Below are positions 14,377 through 22,399 of a DNA stretch of 64,000 nucleotides, in pieces (positions within the stretch are counted from its first letter, which is position 1; the number at the start of each line of letters is the position of its first letter). The notes under the pieces were generated by a model. It made no database searches. It was not told where the DNA came from and worked only from the letters and a program-made list of their open reading frames with translations. The position numbers were made by a program, and so were the translations under genes. Source of the DNA: Lactobacillus sp. (GTDB taxonomy: Bacteria; Bacillota; Bacilli; Lactobacillales; Lactobacillaceae); the NCBI GenBank assembly GCA_022484695.1, contig JAKVKU010000009.1:62001-126000 (forward strand). Reading direction: 5' to 3'.

Positions 14377-15028
14377 CCGGATTACCTCCTCGGTGATTAC
14401 GTTGTTGGCCCAAATACAGGTGTAAAATCAAATAAATCGTCACCAGGAAGAAGGCCGCCAAAATCACGATGGATACCCAAGCGCTGAACAGGAGGCTGAG
14501 GAACAGCAAAATCCCGGTGATTACCATGGTGTAGCCCATGGCCCGGCTGTATTTGGTCCAATCAGCCGCTGTGCGCTTGCCCCAGCCAAGATGGGTGTAG
14601 CGTTGCTGGCTGTAAGGCACGGTGGGTAGGTAATTACCCAGCATGATAAACATTAAAGCCACTAAGGCCACCACGATGTGGCGCATGTCCACCGGCAGGC
14701 CCAGGTTGTACCCCAGGGTGGCAAAGTAGGCCACGTAGGTCACCAGGGGGATGACGCTAAACAAAATGGGTTCCATCTTAGGCGCAGCTTGGGCGTGTTT
14801 GAGGCTAAAGCGGTAAATACCCGTGAGCAGCAATTGCAATAACGCCATGAGCAGCGGCAGGCCAAAGACCACAAAGGCCTTGTTGGCAAAAGCGTCGGCG
14901 CTACCATGGAAGTTGAAATGGGTGGCCACTTGGGCGGGCAACGTGGGGTAAACCAGCCAGCCCACTATTATTGGTAAAAGGGTCACCAGGGTCGTGAGCC
15001 AAGTTAAGCGTCTTAAGTTACGTTTCAT
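14366..15028 (-). CDS. SdpI/DUF1648 family membrane protein
   Basis: A 220-residue membrane protein with about six hydrophobic helices. The N-terminus carries the DUF1648 signature (LPAQVATHFNFHGSADAFANK) and the C-terminal half matches the SdpI fold (ADWTKYSRAMGYTM). SdpI gives immunity to the SdpC toxin in Bacillus subtilis and also ties up its repressor SdpR. ATG 15028 is chosen because GGGAGG lies just upstream and the gene then overlaps the ArsR gene by 11 bases. No sdpC toxin gene is in the window, so it is an orphan. Confidence 0.85.
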   Translation of the reverse strand: MKRNLRRLTWLTTLVTLLPIIVGWLVYPTLPAQVATHFNFHGSADAFANKAFVVFGLPLLMALLQLLLTGIYRFSLKHAQAAPKMEPILFSVIPLVTYVAYFATLGYNLGLPVDMRHIVVALVALMFIMLGNYLPTVPYSQQRYTHLGWGKRTAADWTKYSRAMGYTMVITGILLFLSLLFSAWVSIVILAAFFLVTIYLILHLYLGQQRNHRGGNPDDN

Positions 15029-15293
15029 GTCTTTTGCCTCCCACATCATAGAGCCAGCTTAAAATATCTTCGAAAACACTGGCGTTTAGATTATAATAAA
15101 TAAAATTTTTATCCTTGGTTTCACTGACTAATTCCGCTTGTTTCAACAATTTCAGGTGATACGAAATCGTGGCCTTGGTCAATTCGAAGTTTTGGGCAAT
15201 TTCCCCAGCCGTCTTGGGACCACTTTTTAACTGCTCCAAGATCTGCCGGCGAATGGGATCGGCTAAGGCTTTCATAGCAGTGGATAGACCCAT
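15018..15293 (-). CDS. ArsR/SdpR-family winged-helix autorepressor
   Basis: A 91-residue ArsR-type regulator: LADPIRRQILEQLKSGPKTA, the recognition helix LTKATISYHLKLLK and the wing. It has no cysteine-based metal site of the ArsR type, which fits the SdpR branch. It lies in an operon with an SdpI-like gene, as sdpR-sdpI do in Bacillus subtilis. Start is ATG 15293 with AGGAGG at 15302-15307 (minus strand). Two palindromic sites flank its promoter, which points to autorepression. Confidence 0.9.
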   Translation of the reverse strand: MGLSTAMKALADPIRRQILEQLKSGPKTAGEIAQNFELTKATISYHLKLLKQAELVSETKDKNFIYYNLNASVFEDILSWLYDVGGKRHET

Positions 15294-15305
15294 GGGTTTG
15301 ACCTC

Positions 15306-15385
15306 CTATTTAGATATATATCTAAATAGATTATCTAAGGTTAGCCATTGGAAGTCAAGACCTATTTAGATATATTTCGAAATAG
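15306..15385 (-). promoter_or_regulatory. sdpR-like promoter flanked by two 24-base palindromic operators
   Basis: On the minus strand -35 TTGACT (15353-15358) and -10 GATAAT (15330-15335) are 17 bases apart. A perfect 24-base palindrome (15306-15329, half-site CTATTTAGATAT) sits between the -10 and the ribosome site, and a second copy with a few changes (15362-15385) sits just upstream of the -35, centres 56 bases apart. A repressor on both sites would cover the whole promoter. Confidence 0.85.
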
Positions 15386-15394
15386 CAGCCGTAT

Positions 15395-15429
15395 AAAAAG
15401 TCATCCACCTTCAAGGCAAATGACTTTTT
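15395..15429 (-). terminator. Intrinsic terminator after the SPFH gene
   Basis: AAAAAGTCAT and ATGACTTTTT form a 10-pair stem with a U run on the minus strand; the symmetric ends allow function in both directions. Confidence 0.75.
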
Positions 15430-15438
15430 GAAAGAGCG

Positions 15439-16356
15439 CTATTTATCAGCAGTTTTTTGTTTCAGTAATTCTTTGACCGCTGGAATTTGGCCTAAGGTAT
15501 CAATGGCTTGGTTAGGCATAACCACGGTGTTAGCTTGACCAGTGGCCAATTTCTCCAGGGCTTCAATATTCTTGTATTGTAAGAATACGGGGGCGTTGTC
15601 CTTTAAGGCTTCGTTCAAGTAGTTGATTTGATCCCGAGAAGCTTGGGCCAATAGCCGTTGACTCTCGGCCCGACCTTGGGCTTGCAAGATTTGCGTTTGT
15701 TTGCCACCTTCGGCTTCCAGGATATCAGCTTGCTTTTGCCCTTCGGCTTTGGCGATGGCTGCTTGTTTCAAACCTTCTGCTTGGGTAATGTTGGCTTCCT
15801 TTTCCCGGGAAGCCCGCAGGAGTTTGTTCATGGATTCTTGAATATCTTGATCCACTTCAACGGAGTCAATGTTGACCCGGTCCACGTTCAAACCATAACC
15901 CGCGGTGACGCCGCTTAGTTGATCAAACAGGTTGTGGTTGACGGTTTCAGTCCCATTTAAGACTTCGTTCAAGTCCATATTCCCGATGATGCCCCGCAAT
16001 TGGGCCCGGGTATCTTGGACCATACTGGTGACAGAATCCTTATTCTTGTAGACAAAGGCATTGACATCAGTGATGTGATATTTCAAGGTTTCGGAGACTT
16101 TTACCACAACGTTATCTTTAGTGATAACTTCTTGTTCGGCAATTTTCATGGGGATTTGTTTTAAGTTCACCACTTGGGTGATGCGATAAATGATGGGCAG
16201 GACCACATGAAAACCTGGTTCCAGCGTTTTAACATAAACCCCTAAACGTTCCACGATCCCAACTTCACCGGTATGGATGATGGCAAAGGATGAAAAGATG
16301 ATAAATAAGACTAATAAGGCCACAATGGCCACGATAATCCAAGTTACAATTGACAT
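15439..16356 (-). CDS. SPFH/Band 7 membrane protein (slipin/QmcA-like)
   Basis: A 305-residue protein: one N-terminal membrane helix (about 3-27), then the Band 7 domain (TGEVGIVERLGVYVKTLEPG through VTAGYGLNVDRVNIDSVEVD), then a long alanine-, glutamine- and glutamate-rich coiled coil (about 185-240). SPFH proteins oligomerise into membrane rings and organise lipid microdomains or proteases. It is preceded by a small NfeD-like gene, the usual partner of SPFH proteins. RBS AGGAGG before ATG 16356. Confidence 0.92.
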   Translation of the reverse strand: MSIVTWIIVAIVALLVLFIIFSSFAIIHTGEVGIVERLGVYVKTLEPGFHVVLPIIYRITQVVNLKQIPMKIAEQEVITKDNVVVKVSETLKYHITDVNAFVYKNKDSVTSMVQDTRAQLRGIIGNMDLNEVLNGTETVNHNLFDQLSGVTAGYGLNVDRVNIDSVEVDQDIQESMNKLLRASREKEANITQAEGLKQAAIAKAEGQKQADILEAEGGKQTQILQAQGRAESQRLLAQASRDQINYLNEALKDNAPVFLQYKNIEALEKLATGQANTVVMPNQAIDTLGQIPAVKELLKQKTADK

Positions 16357-16371
16357 GATAAAACCTCCTAA

Positions 16372-16566
16372 CTAATAAGTTAATTCTGATGCGAATTTGC
16401 GGACCAACAAGTACAACGGGGTCACGGCAATGACTTCCAGCACATCGCCAACTTCAGCGGCGCCTTGTATGTGATAGTGATAAAGCACGCCAAAGAAACT
16501 GACGGTGCCTTTCACTTTGTTGCTGCGATTAACAAATTTTTCACCAATTAAACGTTCATCAAGCAT
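16372..16566 (-). CDS. Short NfeD-like OB-fold protein
   Basis: A 64-residue protein whose core (NKVKGTVSFFGVLYHYHI, then AAEVGDVLEVIAVTPLYLLV) resembles the C-terminal OB-fold of NfeD. It lacks the membrane helices and protease domain of full NfeD, so it is a minimal form. It sits 15 bases upstream of the SPFH gene in the same operon, which supports the assignment because NfeD domains bind SPFH proteins. The sequence match is moderate. Confidence 0.6.
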   Translation of the reverse strand: MLDERLIGEKFVNRSNKVKGTVSFFGVLYHYHIQGAAEVGDVLEVIAVTPLYLLVRKFASELTY

Positions 16567-16589
16567 GCGACCGCCTCCTGGGGTGTAGC

Positions 16590-17906
16590 CTATTTGAAAT
16601 GTTGGTGGCCATAATAAACGGGAATTCCCAAGGCAGTTACCCCTAGCCCAATAAACGCCAAAGCCGGTTCGGTGAGCAAGGTGGCGATCACGATAAAACT
16701 GCCGCCGATAATGGCGATGATGGGGATCACGGGATAAAACAAAACTTTATAAGGCCGCTCTAATTCAGGGTGGCGCTTTCTTAAAACGAAGACGCCCACA
16801 AATAATAACACGCTAAAGGCCCAGATCACGAAGACCAACATGTCCGTTAACGTATCAAAACTTCCTAAGAACATCATAACAATAACTATCGCTAATTGGA
16901 AGATAGCCGCATTCATTGGCACTTTCGTATGCTTGGTCAATTTTTGAAACCATTTGGAAGCGGGCAGAAGATTGTCCAGGCCTAAAGCGTAAGGTACCCG
17001 GGCACCGGTCATGGTGTAGCCATTGATGGCCCCATAGACGGAGATTAAAATACCAATGGTCACTAGACGGCCGCCAAAACCGCCAAATATTTGTAAAGCG
17101 GCGTCACTGGCGGCATTTAGATTGCCGGCTAGGTGAATAATAGGCAGGGTCCTTAAGAAGACGTAGTTTACCACTAAATAAACGATGGTCACAAAGGTCA
17201 GCCCCAAAATAATCGCCCGGGGCAAGTCTTTAGCGGGGTGTTTCAATTCTCCAGCCACATTGCCCACGCTGAGCCAGCCATCGTAGGCAAACATGGTGGC
17301 TAATAAGCCCCCGGAAAAAGCGGTGGGGAAGCTGTGGCCGATACCGGCTTGCACTGGCAACAAGCGAAAGGTGATGGGGTGATTGTACATGAGGCCGAAG
17401 ATAATGATGATGGCAATGGGGATGAGTTTCACCACTAGGGTGATGGATTGCACCAGCCCGCCGACTTTAGAGCCCAATAAATTCAAGACTGATATGGACG
17501 TGGCACAGGCGATGGCCACGGGGATGATCAAGTGATCAGGCAGGGCAAAGAGGTTCACGAACTGGGTGGCAAAAATAATGGCTAAGGCCGCGATATTAGC
17601 GGGAAAGTAAATCAAGGACTGGGCCCAGCCTAACAAAAAGGCGGGAAGCTTGCCATAAGTGTATTCAATATATTTCACAGGGCCGCCGGTTTTGGGGATG
17701 GCCGCGGCTAACTCGGCCACGGTGAGGCCCCCAGCAATGGTCAGTAGACCGGCAACCAAATAAACAAATAAAGTGAGACTGGCGCTGCCAGTGGTTTGGG
17801 CCACATTGGCGATTTTGAAGAAGACCCCGCCACCAATGACGATGCCCATAACGGTGGAAATGGCCGAGAAAAAGCCGATTTCTTTTTTTAATTTTTCCTG
17901 TTGCAT
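16590..17906 (-). CDS. APC-superfamily amino acid permease (LAT/SteT-like)
   Basis: A 438-residue protein with about 12 membrane helices. Helix 1 holds the broken-helix motif GIVIGGGVFFKIANV, where APC transporters bind the amino acid backbone, and AAAIPKTGGPVKYIEYTYGK follows helix 2. Overall it looks like amino acid antiporters of the SteT/LAT group. It comes just before the NfeD-like and SPFH genes on the same strand and may be cotranscribed. The substrate is unknown. Confidence 0.88.
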   Translation of the reverse strand: MQQEKLKKEIGFFSAISTVMGIVIGGGVFFKIANVAQTTGSASLTLFVYLVAGLLTIAGGLTVAELAAAIPKTGGPVKYIEYTYGKLPAFLLGWAQSLIYFPANIAALAIIFATQFVNLFALPDHLIIPVAIACATSISVLNLLGSKVGGLVQSITLVVKLIPIAIIIIFGLMYNHPITFRLLPVQAGIGHSFPTAFSGGLLATMFAYDGWLSVGNVAGELKHPAKDLPRAIILGLTFVTIVYLVVNYVFLRTLPIIHLAGNLNAASDAALQIFGGFGGRLVTIGILISVYGAINGYTMTGARVPYALGLDNLLPASKWFQKLTKHTKVPMNAAIFQLAIVIVMMFLGSFDTLTDMLVFVIWAFSVLLFVGVFVLRKRHPELERPYKVLFYPVIPIIAIIGGSFIVIATLLTEPALAFIGLGVTALGIPVYYGHQHFK

Positions 17907-17952
17907 CTAAACAAAAATCCTTCCTAGTTCAGGGTGATAACGCAAAACAATA

Positions 17953-17977
17953 GGGTTGGCGACCAAGGCGCCAACCC
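17953..17977 (-). terminator. Probable terminator after the DUF4828 gene
   Basis: Perfect 9-pair stem GGGTTGGCG with CGCCAACCC; on the minus strand it is followed by TATTGTTTTG, an imperfect U run. Confidence 0.55.
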
Positions 17978-18046
17978 TTGAAAATAATATCAGTATATAA
18001 TTTCCAAAATAACTGCATAAATCCTGGTACAATGATATGATAATGA

Positions 18047-18409
18047 CTAGTTCTTATCGCTGATTTCATAGGTCTCACCGCTGGATTCATCATAGATTTT
18101 AGCGGGATGAAAATCCTGGGCGAAAATCTTGAGTTGAAAGCCATAGTGATCTAAAAACGTGAGTAAATCTGAACTTAAGCCGATAATGTGCCCATCCAAT
18201 AGTTTGCCATCGATGATGATCTTCAACTGCTCATTGATCACCATGTGATGTTCCTTCTTCGTATGGGGGTCCACAAAGGCCCATTTGCCCTGGAAAATGG
18301 TTGAAAAATCTGGTTCGACATTTTCAACAACCTTGGCATGTCGTTTAATTTTACGTCTTTGACTACGATCGTTTAACCAGCGAATGCTATGTTTGAATAA
18401 ATCTGCCAT
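18047..18409 (-). CDS. DUF4828 domain-containing protein
   Basis: A 120-residue soluble protein. The basic N-terminus (DRSQRRKIKRHAK) is followed by a compact beta-rich region (FSTIFQGKWAFVDPHTKKEH through GETYEISDKN) that I match to the small lactobacillal family DUF4828. No function is known. It is divergent from the Gfo/Idh/MocA gene across about 100 bases of shared promoter region, a neighbourhood I associate with lactobacilli. Confidence 0.6.
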   Translation of the reverse strand: MADLFKHSIRWLNDRSQRRKIKRHAKVVENVEPDFSTIFQGKWAFVDPHTKKEHHMVINEQLKIIIDGKLLDGHIIGLSSDLLTFLDHYGFQLKIFAQDFHPAKIYDESSGETYEISDKN

Positions 18410-18512
18410 GGCGCCTGCTCCCCCCTCTGCTTTAAATATAGCACTTGGGCAAACGGAAACTCAATATCTTTGATTAAAATATCTCAATAAATGTTTTGAG
18501 GAGGGTTTTTAA

Positions 18513-19514
18513 ATGTTAAAAATAGGTTTAATTGGCACAAATTGGCTCACCAAACAATTTGTGGCAGCGATCCGGACCATCGACTATTATCAACTGACAG
18601 CCCTGTATTCTAGAAAACTAGCCCGGGCTCAGGAATTTGGTGTTGAAATTAACCAAGAGTTGGCGTATTTTGATAACTTAACTGCTTTTTTAGCGTCGGA
18701 TTTAGATGTGATTTATATCGCCACGCCCAACAGTTTGCATTTCCAGCAGGTGAAGTTGGCCTTAGAAGCCGGCAAGCATGTGATCGTGGAGAAACCAGCC
18801 TTTGATAATCCCCAACAGATGCAAGCAATCCAAGAAGTTTTACAAGCTCATCCCGGGCAATACCTGTTTGAAGCCGCTCGGCATATCCATGAGCCGAATT
18901 TCCAAGCGGTAACCAAGGCGATTGCGGCGTTTGACCACCAAGATGGGGCGGTCTTGACCTACATGAAGTATTCTTCCAAGTTTGACGCCTTCTTAAAAGG
19001 GGACACCCCCAACATCTTTACCAAAGAATTTGCCGGTGGCGCCCTGCAGGACTTAGGCGTTTACTTGGTTTATGATGCGGTGAGCTGGTTTGGCGTTCCG
19101 GAAAAGGTCCAATATACCCCCACCTTGTTACGCACCGGCATCGATGGCCGGGGGACGGCGGTGTTGACCTATCCGGATTTTCAAGTGACCTTGAATACGG
19201 GTAAAAACGTCCAGTCCCATTTGGTTTCGGAAATTTATTCGGGTAAGCAAACTATCACCATCGACAATGCCGGGGAATTCAATCAGGTCACCTTGACCAC
19301 GACCCCCGGGGCAGATCCTATTGTCTTAAGCCAACAGCCCGACGATAATCCCATGATCCATGAAGCCCAGGCTTTTGGGGATTTCATCAACAATCATGAT
19401 CAAGCGAATTTTGAACGCTTAAATAGTTTGAGTATCAATGTGAACCATGTGTTATATAATTTACGACGGTCTGCGGGCATTGTTTTCCCGGCAGATGAAG
19501 ATGGAAGGAAATAA
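18513..19514 (+). CDS. Gfo/Idh/MocA family oxidoreductase
   Basis: A 333-residue NAD(P)-dependent oxidoreductase. The N-terminal Rossmann fold starts LKIGLIGTNWLTKQF, and the hallmark EKP motif is visible in HVIVEKPAFDN, after YIATPNSLHF. The C-terminal domain includes GGALQDLGVYLVYDAVSWFG. Members oxidise or reduce sugars and related polyols; the exact substrate cannot be told. GAGGAGGG precedes the ATG. The next gene, a helicase, begins eight bases after the stop, so the two may share a transcript. Confidence 0.9.
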   Translation: MLKIGLIGTNWLTKQFVAAIRTIDYYQLTALYSRKLARAQEFGVEINQELAYFDNLTAFLASDLDVIYIATPNSLHFQQVKLALEAGKHVIVEKPAFDNPQQMQAIQEVLQAHPGQYLFEAARHIHEPNFQAVTKAIAAFDHQDGAVLTYMKYSSKFDAFLKGDTPNIFTKEFAGGALQDLGVYLVYDAVSWFGVPEKVQYTPTLLRTGIDGRGTAVLTYPDFQVTLNTGKNVQSHLVSEIYSGKQTITIDNAGEFNQVTLTTTPGADPIVLSQQPDDNPMIHEAQAFGDFINNHDQANFERLNSLSINVNHVLYNLRRSAGIVFPADEDGRK

Positions 19515-19522
19515 ATAATTTA

Positions 19523-20785
19523 ATGAATGCTATTTTAGAAACAGCTTGGCAGCAAGCCGGGTTTGAAACACCTACGGAAATTCAAAGTAAAACCTTTGAT
19601 TTACTGGCAGCCGGCCAGTCCGTTTTAGGCCTAGCCCCCACCGGGACGGGTAAAACCCTGGCCTTTAGTTTGCCAATTCTACAAAACATGCAGGCTAACG
19701 CCGGCTTACAATTGATCATCCTGGTATCTTCGCAAGAACTGGCCCATCAAATGCAAGCGGCGCTACAGCCCTTTGTCAAAGCCCTGGGCATGAGCCAAGT
19801 GGTGGTCACGGGCAATACCAACGTGAAGCGCCAAATGGAACGCCTGAAGGCTAAACCGGACCTGGTCATTGCCACGGTGGGCCGGTTGATGGAATTGTTG
19901 AATAAGGGCAAAATCAAGATCAAGCCTTTAAAAGCCGTGATTTTGGATGAAGCCGATGCCTTGTTATTTGAAAACGGGGCGGATAAGTTGCAGATGATTT
20001 TTGACCATTTGCCAAAGCCGCTGCAAGTGGGCTTCTTTGGGGCCACCACCTCCCGGGCGGTCACCGACTTTGCCGCCGCCAATCACATTGACTTCACCAC
20101 TGTGGACACCCGGCAAAAATTAGTGAAGACCCAAAAGACTGAGCATCTATTCCTGCGGGCCAACAACAATGCCAAGAATGTGATTTTAAAGGAACTCAGC
20201 CGCCAGAAGAGTTTTTACGGGATGGTTTTCTTTAGACAGAAGAATCAATTGATCAAAGTAGCCCATATCATGGCCGATTGGCATGTGCCCGTGGCTATTT
20301 TAGATGGCCGTAAGGACTCGATCCAGCGCCAGCATGCCCTGCAGAGTTTTCGCCAGCACAAGATCAATTTGCTGTTAGCCACCGATGTGGCGGCCCGGGG
20401 GTTGGATATTGATAATTTGACCACTGTGGTGAATTATGATATTCCCGAGACCGAAACGGCTTATGTCCACCGCAGTGGCCGGACTGGGCGGATGTATAAA
20501 CAGGGCCAAGTGTTAACCTTAGGCAATGATCACGATCAACGGGATCTGCAAAAATTATTAGGGACCGAAGTGGCTTTGAAGTTGGTTTACTTAGTGGATG
20601 GTCAATTGACTCAAGAGCGGCCAAGTCACCGAGAATTTAAGACCACCACGGGCCAATCCAGCCGCCAAGCCCCAGGTAGTGGGCACGGTAGCCGTCGGAC
20701 CAGTGAAGCTTTGAAGCAAAGCAAGAAGAAACAAGCATCTCGCCTTAAAAATCGTAAGAACAAAGGCAAGCCTAAACATGGGTAA
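19523..20785 (+). CDS. DEAD-box ATP-dependent RNA helicase
   Basis: A 420-residue helicase. Motifs in order: Q motif (GFETPTEIQ), Walker A APTGTGKT, motif Ib, VILDEADALLFE (DEAD), GATTSRA in place of the usual SAT, then the C-terminal core with LLATDVAARGLDID and HRSGRTGR. A basic, Gln- and Ser-rich tail follows residue 375 and ends in a Lys/Arg cluster that probably binds RNA. It fits the CshB/YfmL type involved in ribosome assembly or cold adaptation; the exact member is not certain. Confidence 0.9.
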   Translation: MNAILETAWQQAGFETPTEIQSKTFDLLAAGQSVLGLAPTGTGKTLAFSLPILQNMQANAGLQLIILVSSQELAHQMQAALQPFVKALGMSQVVVTGNTNVKRQMERLKAKPDLVIATVGRLMELLNKGKIKIKPLKAVILDEADALLFENGADKLQMIFDHLPKPLQVGFFGATTSRAVTDFAAANHIDFTTVDTRQKLVKTQKTEHLFLRANNNAKNVILKELSRQKSFYGMVFFRQKNQLIKVAHIMADWHVPVAILDGRKDSIQRQHALQSFRQHKINLLLATDVAARGLDIDNLTTVVNYDIPETETAYVHRSGRTGRMYKQGQVLTLGNDHDQRDLQKLLGTEVALKLVYLVDGQLTQERPSHREFKTTTGQSSRQAPGSGHGSRRTSEALKQSKKKQASRLKNRKNKGKPKHG

Positions 20786-20858
20786 ATGTTGTATAATTAA
20801 ATTAAATTCCCAAGGCAATTGTTTTGGGGGGATAAATCTGAGAATGGGGCGTTAAATA

Positions 20859-21206
20859 TTGAGTGCTGAACCACAACAAAGTCATAACTATAGCTATCAA
20901 GAAGCTGTTATGAGTCTGCTAGTTAATGGGGGAAATGCTAAGAGCAGTGCGATGGCAGCCATTACAGCTGCGAAATCAAATGACTTTGAAACTGCCAAAG
21001 CCAAATTGGCCGAAGCAGATAAGTATTTAAAAGAAGCGCATGACCAAGAAACGGCGTTGTTAACGGCTGAGGCCAGTGGTGAAGAAGTAGATATTAGTCT
21101 ATTAATGATTCACGGCCAAGACCATCTGATGACTGCCATCACTTTTCGGGATCTAGCACAAGAGATTGTCGATTTGTACCAACGCTTAGCCAAAGATGAT
21201 AAGTAA
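20859..21206 (+). CDS. PTS lactose/cellobiose-class EIIA
   Basis: A 115-residue all-helical EIIA-Lac protein. The phosphorylation motif is LLMIHGQDHLMTAI (usual form VHAQDHLM), and the N-terminal GGNAKSSAMAAITAAK and FETAKAKLAEADKYLKEAH match the family. The start appears to be TTG 20859; only a weak GGGG ribosome site is seen. No EIIB or EIIC follows. A DUF3284 gene lies 37 bases downstream, a pairing seen with cellobiose-type PTS genes, so it may serve permeases elsewhere in the genome. Confidence 0.88.
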   Translation: MSAEPQQSHNYSYQEAVMSLLVNGGNAKSSAMAAITAAKSNDFETAKAKLAEADKYLKEAHDQETALLTAEASGEEVDISLLMIHGQDHLMTAITFRDLAQEIVDLYQRLAKDDK

Positions 21207-21243
21207 GTCCTAGCCTTGAGCAAGCCAGTTTGGAGTGATATGT

Positions 21244-21657
21244 ATGGAACTGAAGCAAGTATTGAAAATTCCCGCTACGTTTTTTTACAGTATGATCATC
21301 AATCCGGTGCTTTATGATGCCAGCCGCTATACGGGCCATCGGGTCCGCGTTGACCAATTACAGGGTATGCAATATACGCGTAAAACTTCAGAGAATAATG
21401 ATGATAAGATTACCATTACCAAAGTCATTCCAAACCGTAATTACACGTATACCTCAGAAATTGGCTCAGCCAAGACCGCCATTAGTTACGTTTTAAAACC
21501 CATTGATGCTGAGAGCTTTCAGCTGATTTATTCTGAAAAGACGGCGGCCACGACCTTATGGGACCGGAGCAAAGAAAAGGTGCGGCAATTTATGTCTGAT
21601 AATCTGCGCAAACGCAACTTGCGTCGGATCTGGAATCAAATTGAGGAATCCTATTAA
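21244..21657 (+). CDS. DUF3284 domain-containing protein
   Basis: A 137-residue protein that begins MELKQVLKIPATFFYSMI and contains GKxR-like positions around the segment LQGMQYTRKTSEN; I match it to DUF3284, a START-like small family often placed beside lactose/cellobiose PTS genes. The C-terminus is basic (RQFMSDNLRKRNLRRIWNQ). Start: GGAG at 21232 is eight bases before ATG 21244. It probably shares a transcript with the EIIA-Lac gene. No biochemical function is known. Confidence 0.65.
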   Translation: MELKQVLKIPATFFYSMIINPVLYDASRYTGHRVRVDQLQGMQYTRKTSENNDDKITITKVIPNRNYTYTSEIGSAKTAISYVLKPIDAESFQLIYSEKTAATTLWDRSKEKVRQFMSDNLRKRNLRRIWNQIEESY

Positions 21658-21681
21658 GTTTGACTTTACAATGCAAATTCC

Positions 21682-21715
21682 AAATGGCAGAATAAGATAA
21701 GTGTCTGCCATTTTT
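21682..21715 (+). terminator. Intrinsic terminator after the DUF3284 gene
   Basis: AAATGGCAGA (21682-21691) pairs with TCTGCCATTT (21704-21713), followed by TTTTTA, just before the tRNA. Confidence 0.8.
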
Positions 21716-21719
21716 ATAT

Positions 21720-21793
21720 GTCTCCGTGGCTCAGTAGGATAGAGCAACCGCCTCCTAAGCGGTAGGTCGCCAGTTCGATTCTGGCCGGGGACA
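21720..21793 (+). tRNA. tRNA-Arg (anticodon CCU)
   Basis: A complete cloverleaf of 74 bases. Acceptor GTCTCCG pairs with CGGGGAC, discriminator A. The anticodon stem ACCGC/GCGGT encloses the loop CTCCTAA with anticodon CCT (reads AGG). The T arm is GCCAG-TTCGATT-CTGGC. CCA is not encoded. It reads a rare Arg codon; this tRNA is a known phage target in Firmicutes, but no integrase is next to it. Confidence 0.95.
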
Positions 21794-21800
21794 ATTCAAG

Positions 21801-21884
21801 GGTTTTCGGGGGTTTCCGAGAACCGTAAAAACCAGCTTTGAAGCATTGATGGGATTGGTACATCAATGTTTCAAGGCTGGTTTT
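21801..21884 (+). terminator. Two hairpins downstream of tRNA-Arg
   Basis: A first stem (GGTTTTCGG with CCGAGAACC, about 21801-21824) is followed by a long imperfect hairpin of about 20 pairs (21827-21884, outer arms AAAACCAGC and GCTGGTTTT). The second ends in four T and probably ends the tRNA transcript. Confidence 0.55.
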
Positions 21885-21994
21885 GGTATTTAGGTAAAAC
21901 TTGATTCGAATTCGTGTTTAGATACAGGATATCAGTTAAAATAATAGGTATAGTCATCGATTCAAATGGCAAATCAAAAGTGGGGTTGAATAAC

Positions 21995-22156
21995 GTGACG
22001 GATAAAAAATTGTTTACCGATAAACGTTGGCAGGGCAACCCAGATGAAATTGTTATTAAAAAGAAAGCTGTTTCTAAAGAAGCTAAAAGAAAGCATGATG
22101 ATTTCATGAGGGAACTTGACAAAATGATAAAACAAAAGAAAGGAGAAGAAAGATAA
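21995..22156 (+). CDS. Small basic hypothetical protein (53 residues), first gene of a two-gene islet
   Basis: Begins MTDKKLFTDKRWQGNPDEIV from GTG 21995, with GGGG nine bases upstream, and is rich in Lys and Glu (ending DKMIKQKKGEER); predicted helical, no membrane segment. Its stop TAA overlaps the ATG of the next gene (TAATG), so the two are translationally coupled. I recognise no family. Upstream frame is open to 21914 but with no ribosome site. The pairing of two small coupled genes resembles toxin-antitoxin layout, but there is no sequence match to support that. Confidence 0.55.
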   Translation: MTDKKLFTDKRWQGNPDEIVIKKKAVSKEAKRKHDDFMRELDKMIKQKKGEER

Positions 22157-22386
22157 TGTTTTATGCCGAAGACGGCGCCGGCGAAGTTATTGCTAGGGCC
22201 CAAGAAAAGTATGAGGCACATTTTGGATATGCCTTTCCGCTGTATAACTACTTGGATATAACCAAAGATGATGAGTATGATTTTTCGTTAGCAGGTGCTT
22301 ATCGTTTGCAGAAGTTTATTAATGAGCGCATTGAAAAAAATAAACCTGTAAGAATCACAGATGAATATTTCGATACACTGTGGTAA
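22156..22386 (+). CDS. Small acidic hypothetical protein (76 residues), second gene of the islet
   Basis: Begins MFYAEDGAGEVIARAQEKY and ends ITDEYFDTLW. It is acidic, rich in Tyr and Phe, with no membrane segment. GGAGAAGAA lies inside the end of the preceding gene as ribosome site. The preceding protein is strongly basic, so the two products have opposite charge and might form a complex. Its AT-rich codon use differs from the neighbouring housekeeping genes. No known domain recognised. Confidence 0.6.
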   Translation: MFYAEDGAGEVIARAQEKYEAHFGYAFPLYNYLDITKDDEYDFSLAGAYRLQKFINERIEKNKPVRITDEYFDTLW

Positions 22387-22399
22387 AAGCCACTTGACC

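Noticed and set aside
21905-21914. TTCGAATTCG palindrome as a LexA box before the two-gene islet
   Set aside because: It lacks the GAAC-N4-GTTC spacing of Firmicutes LexA sites.
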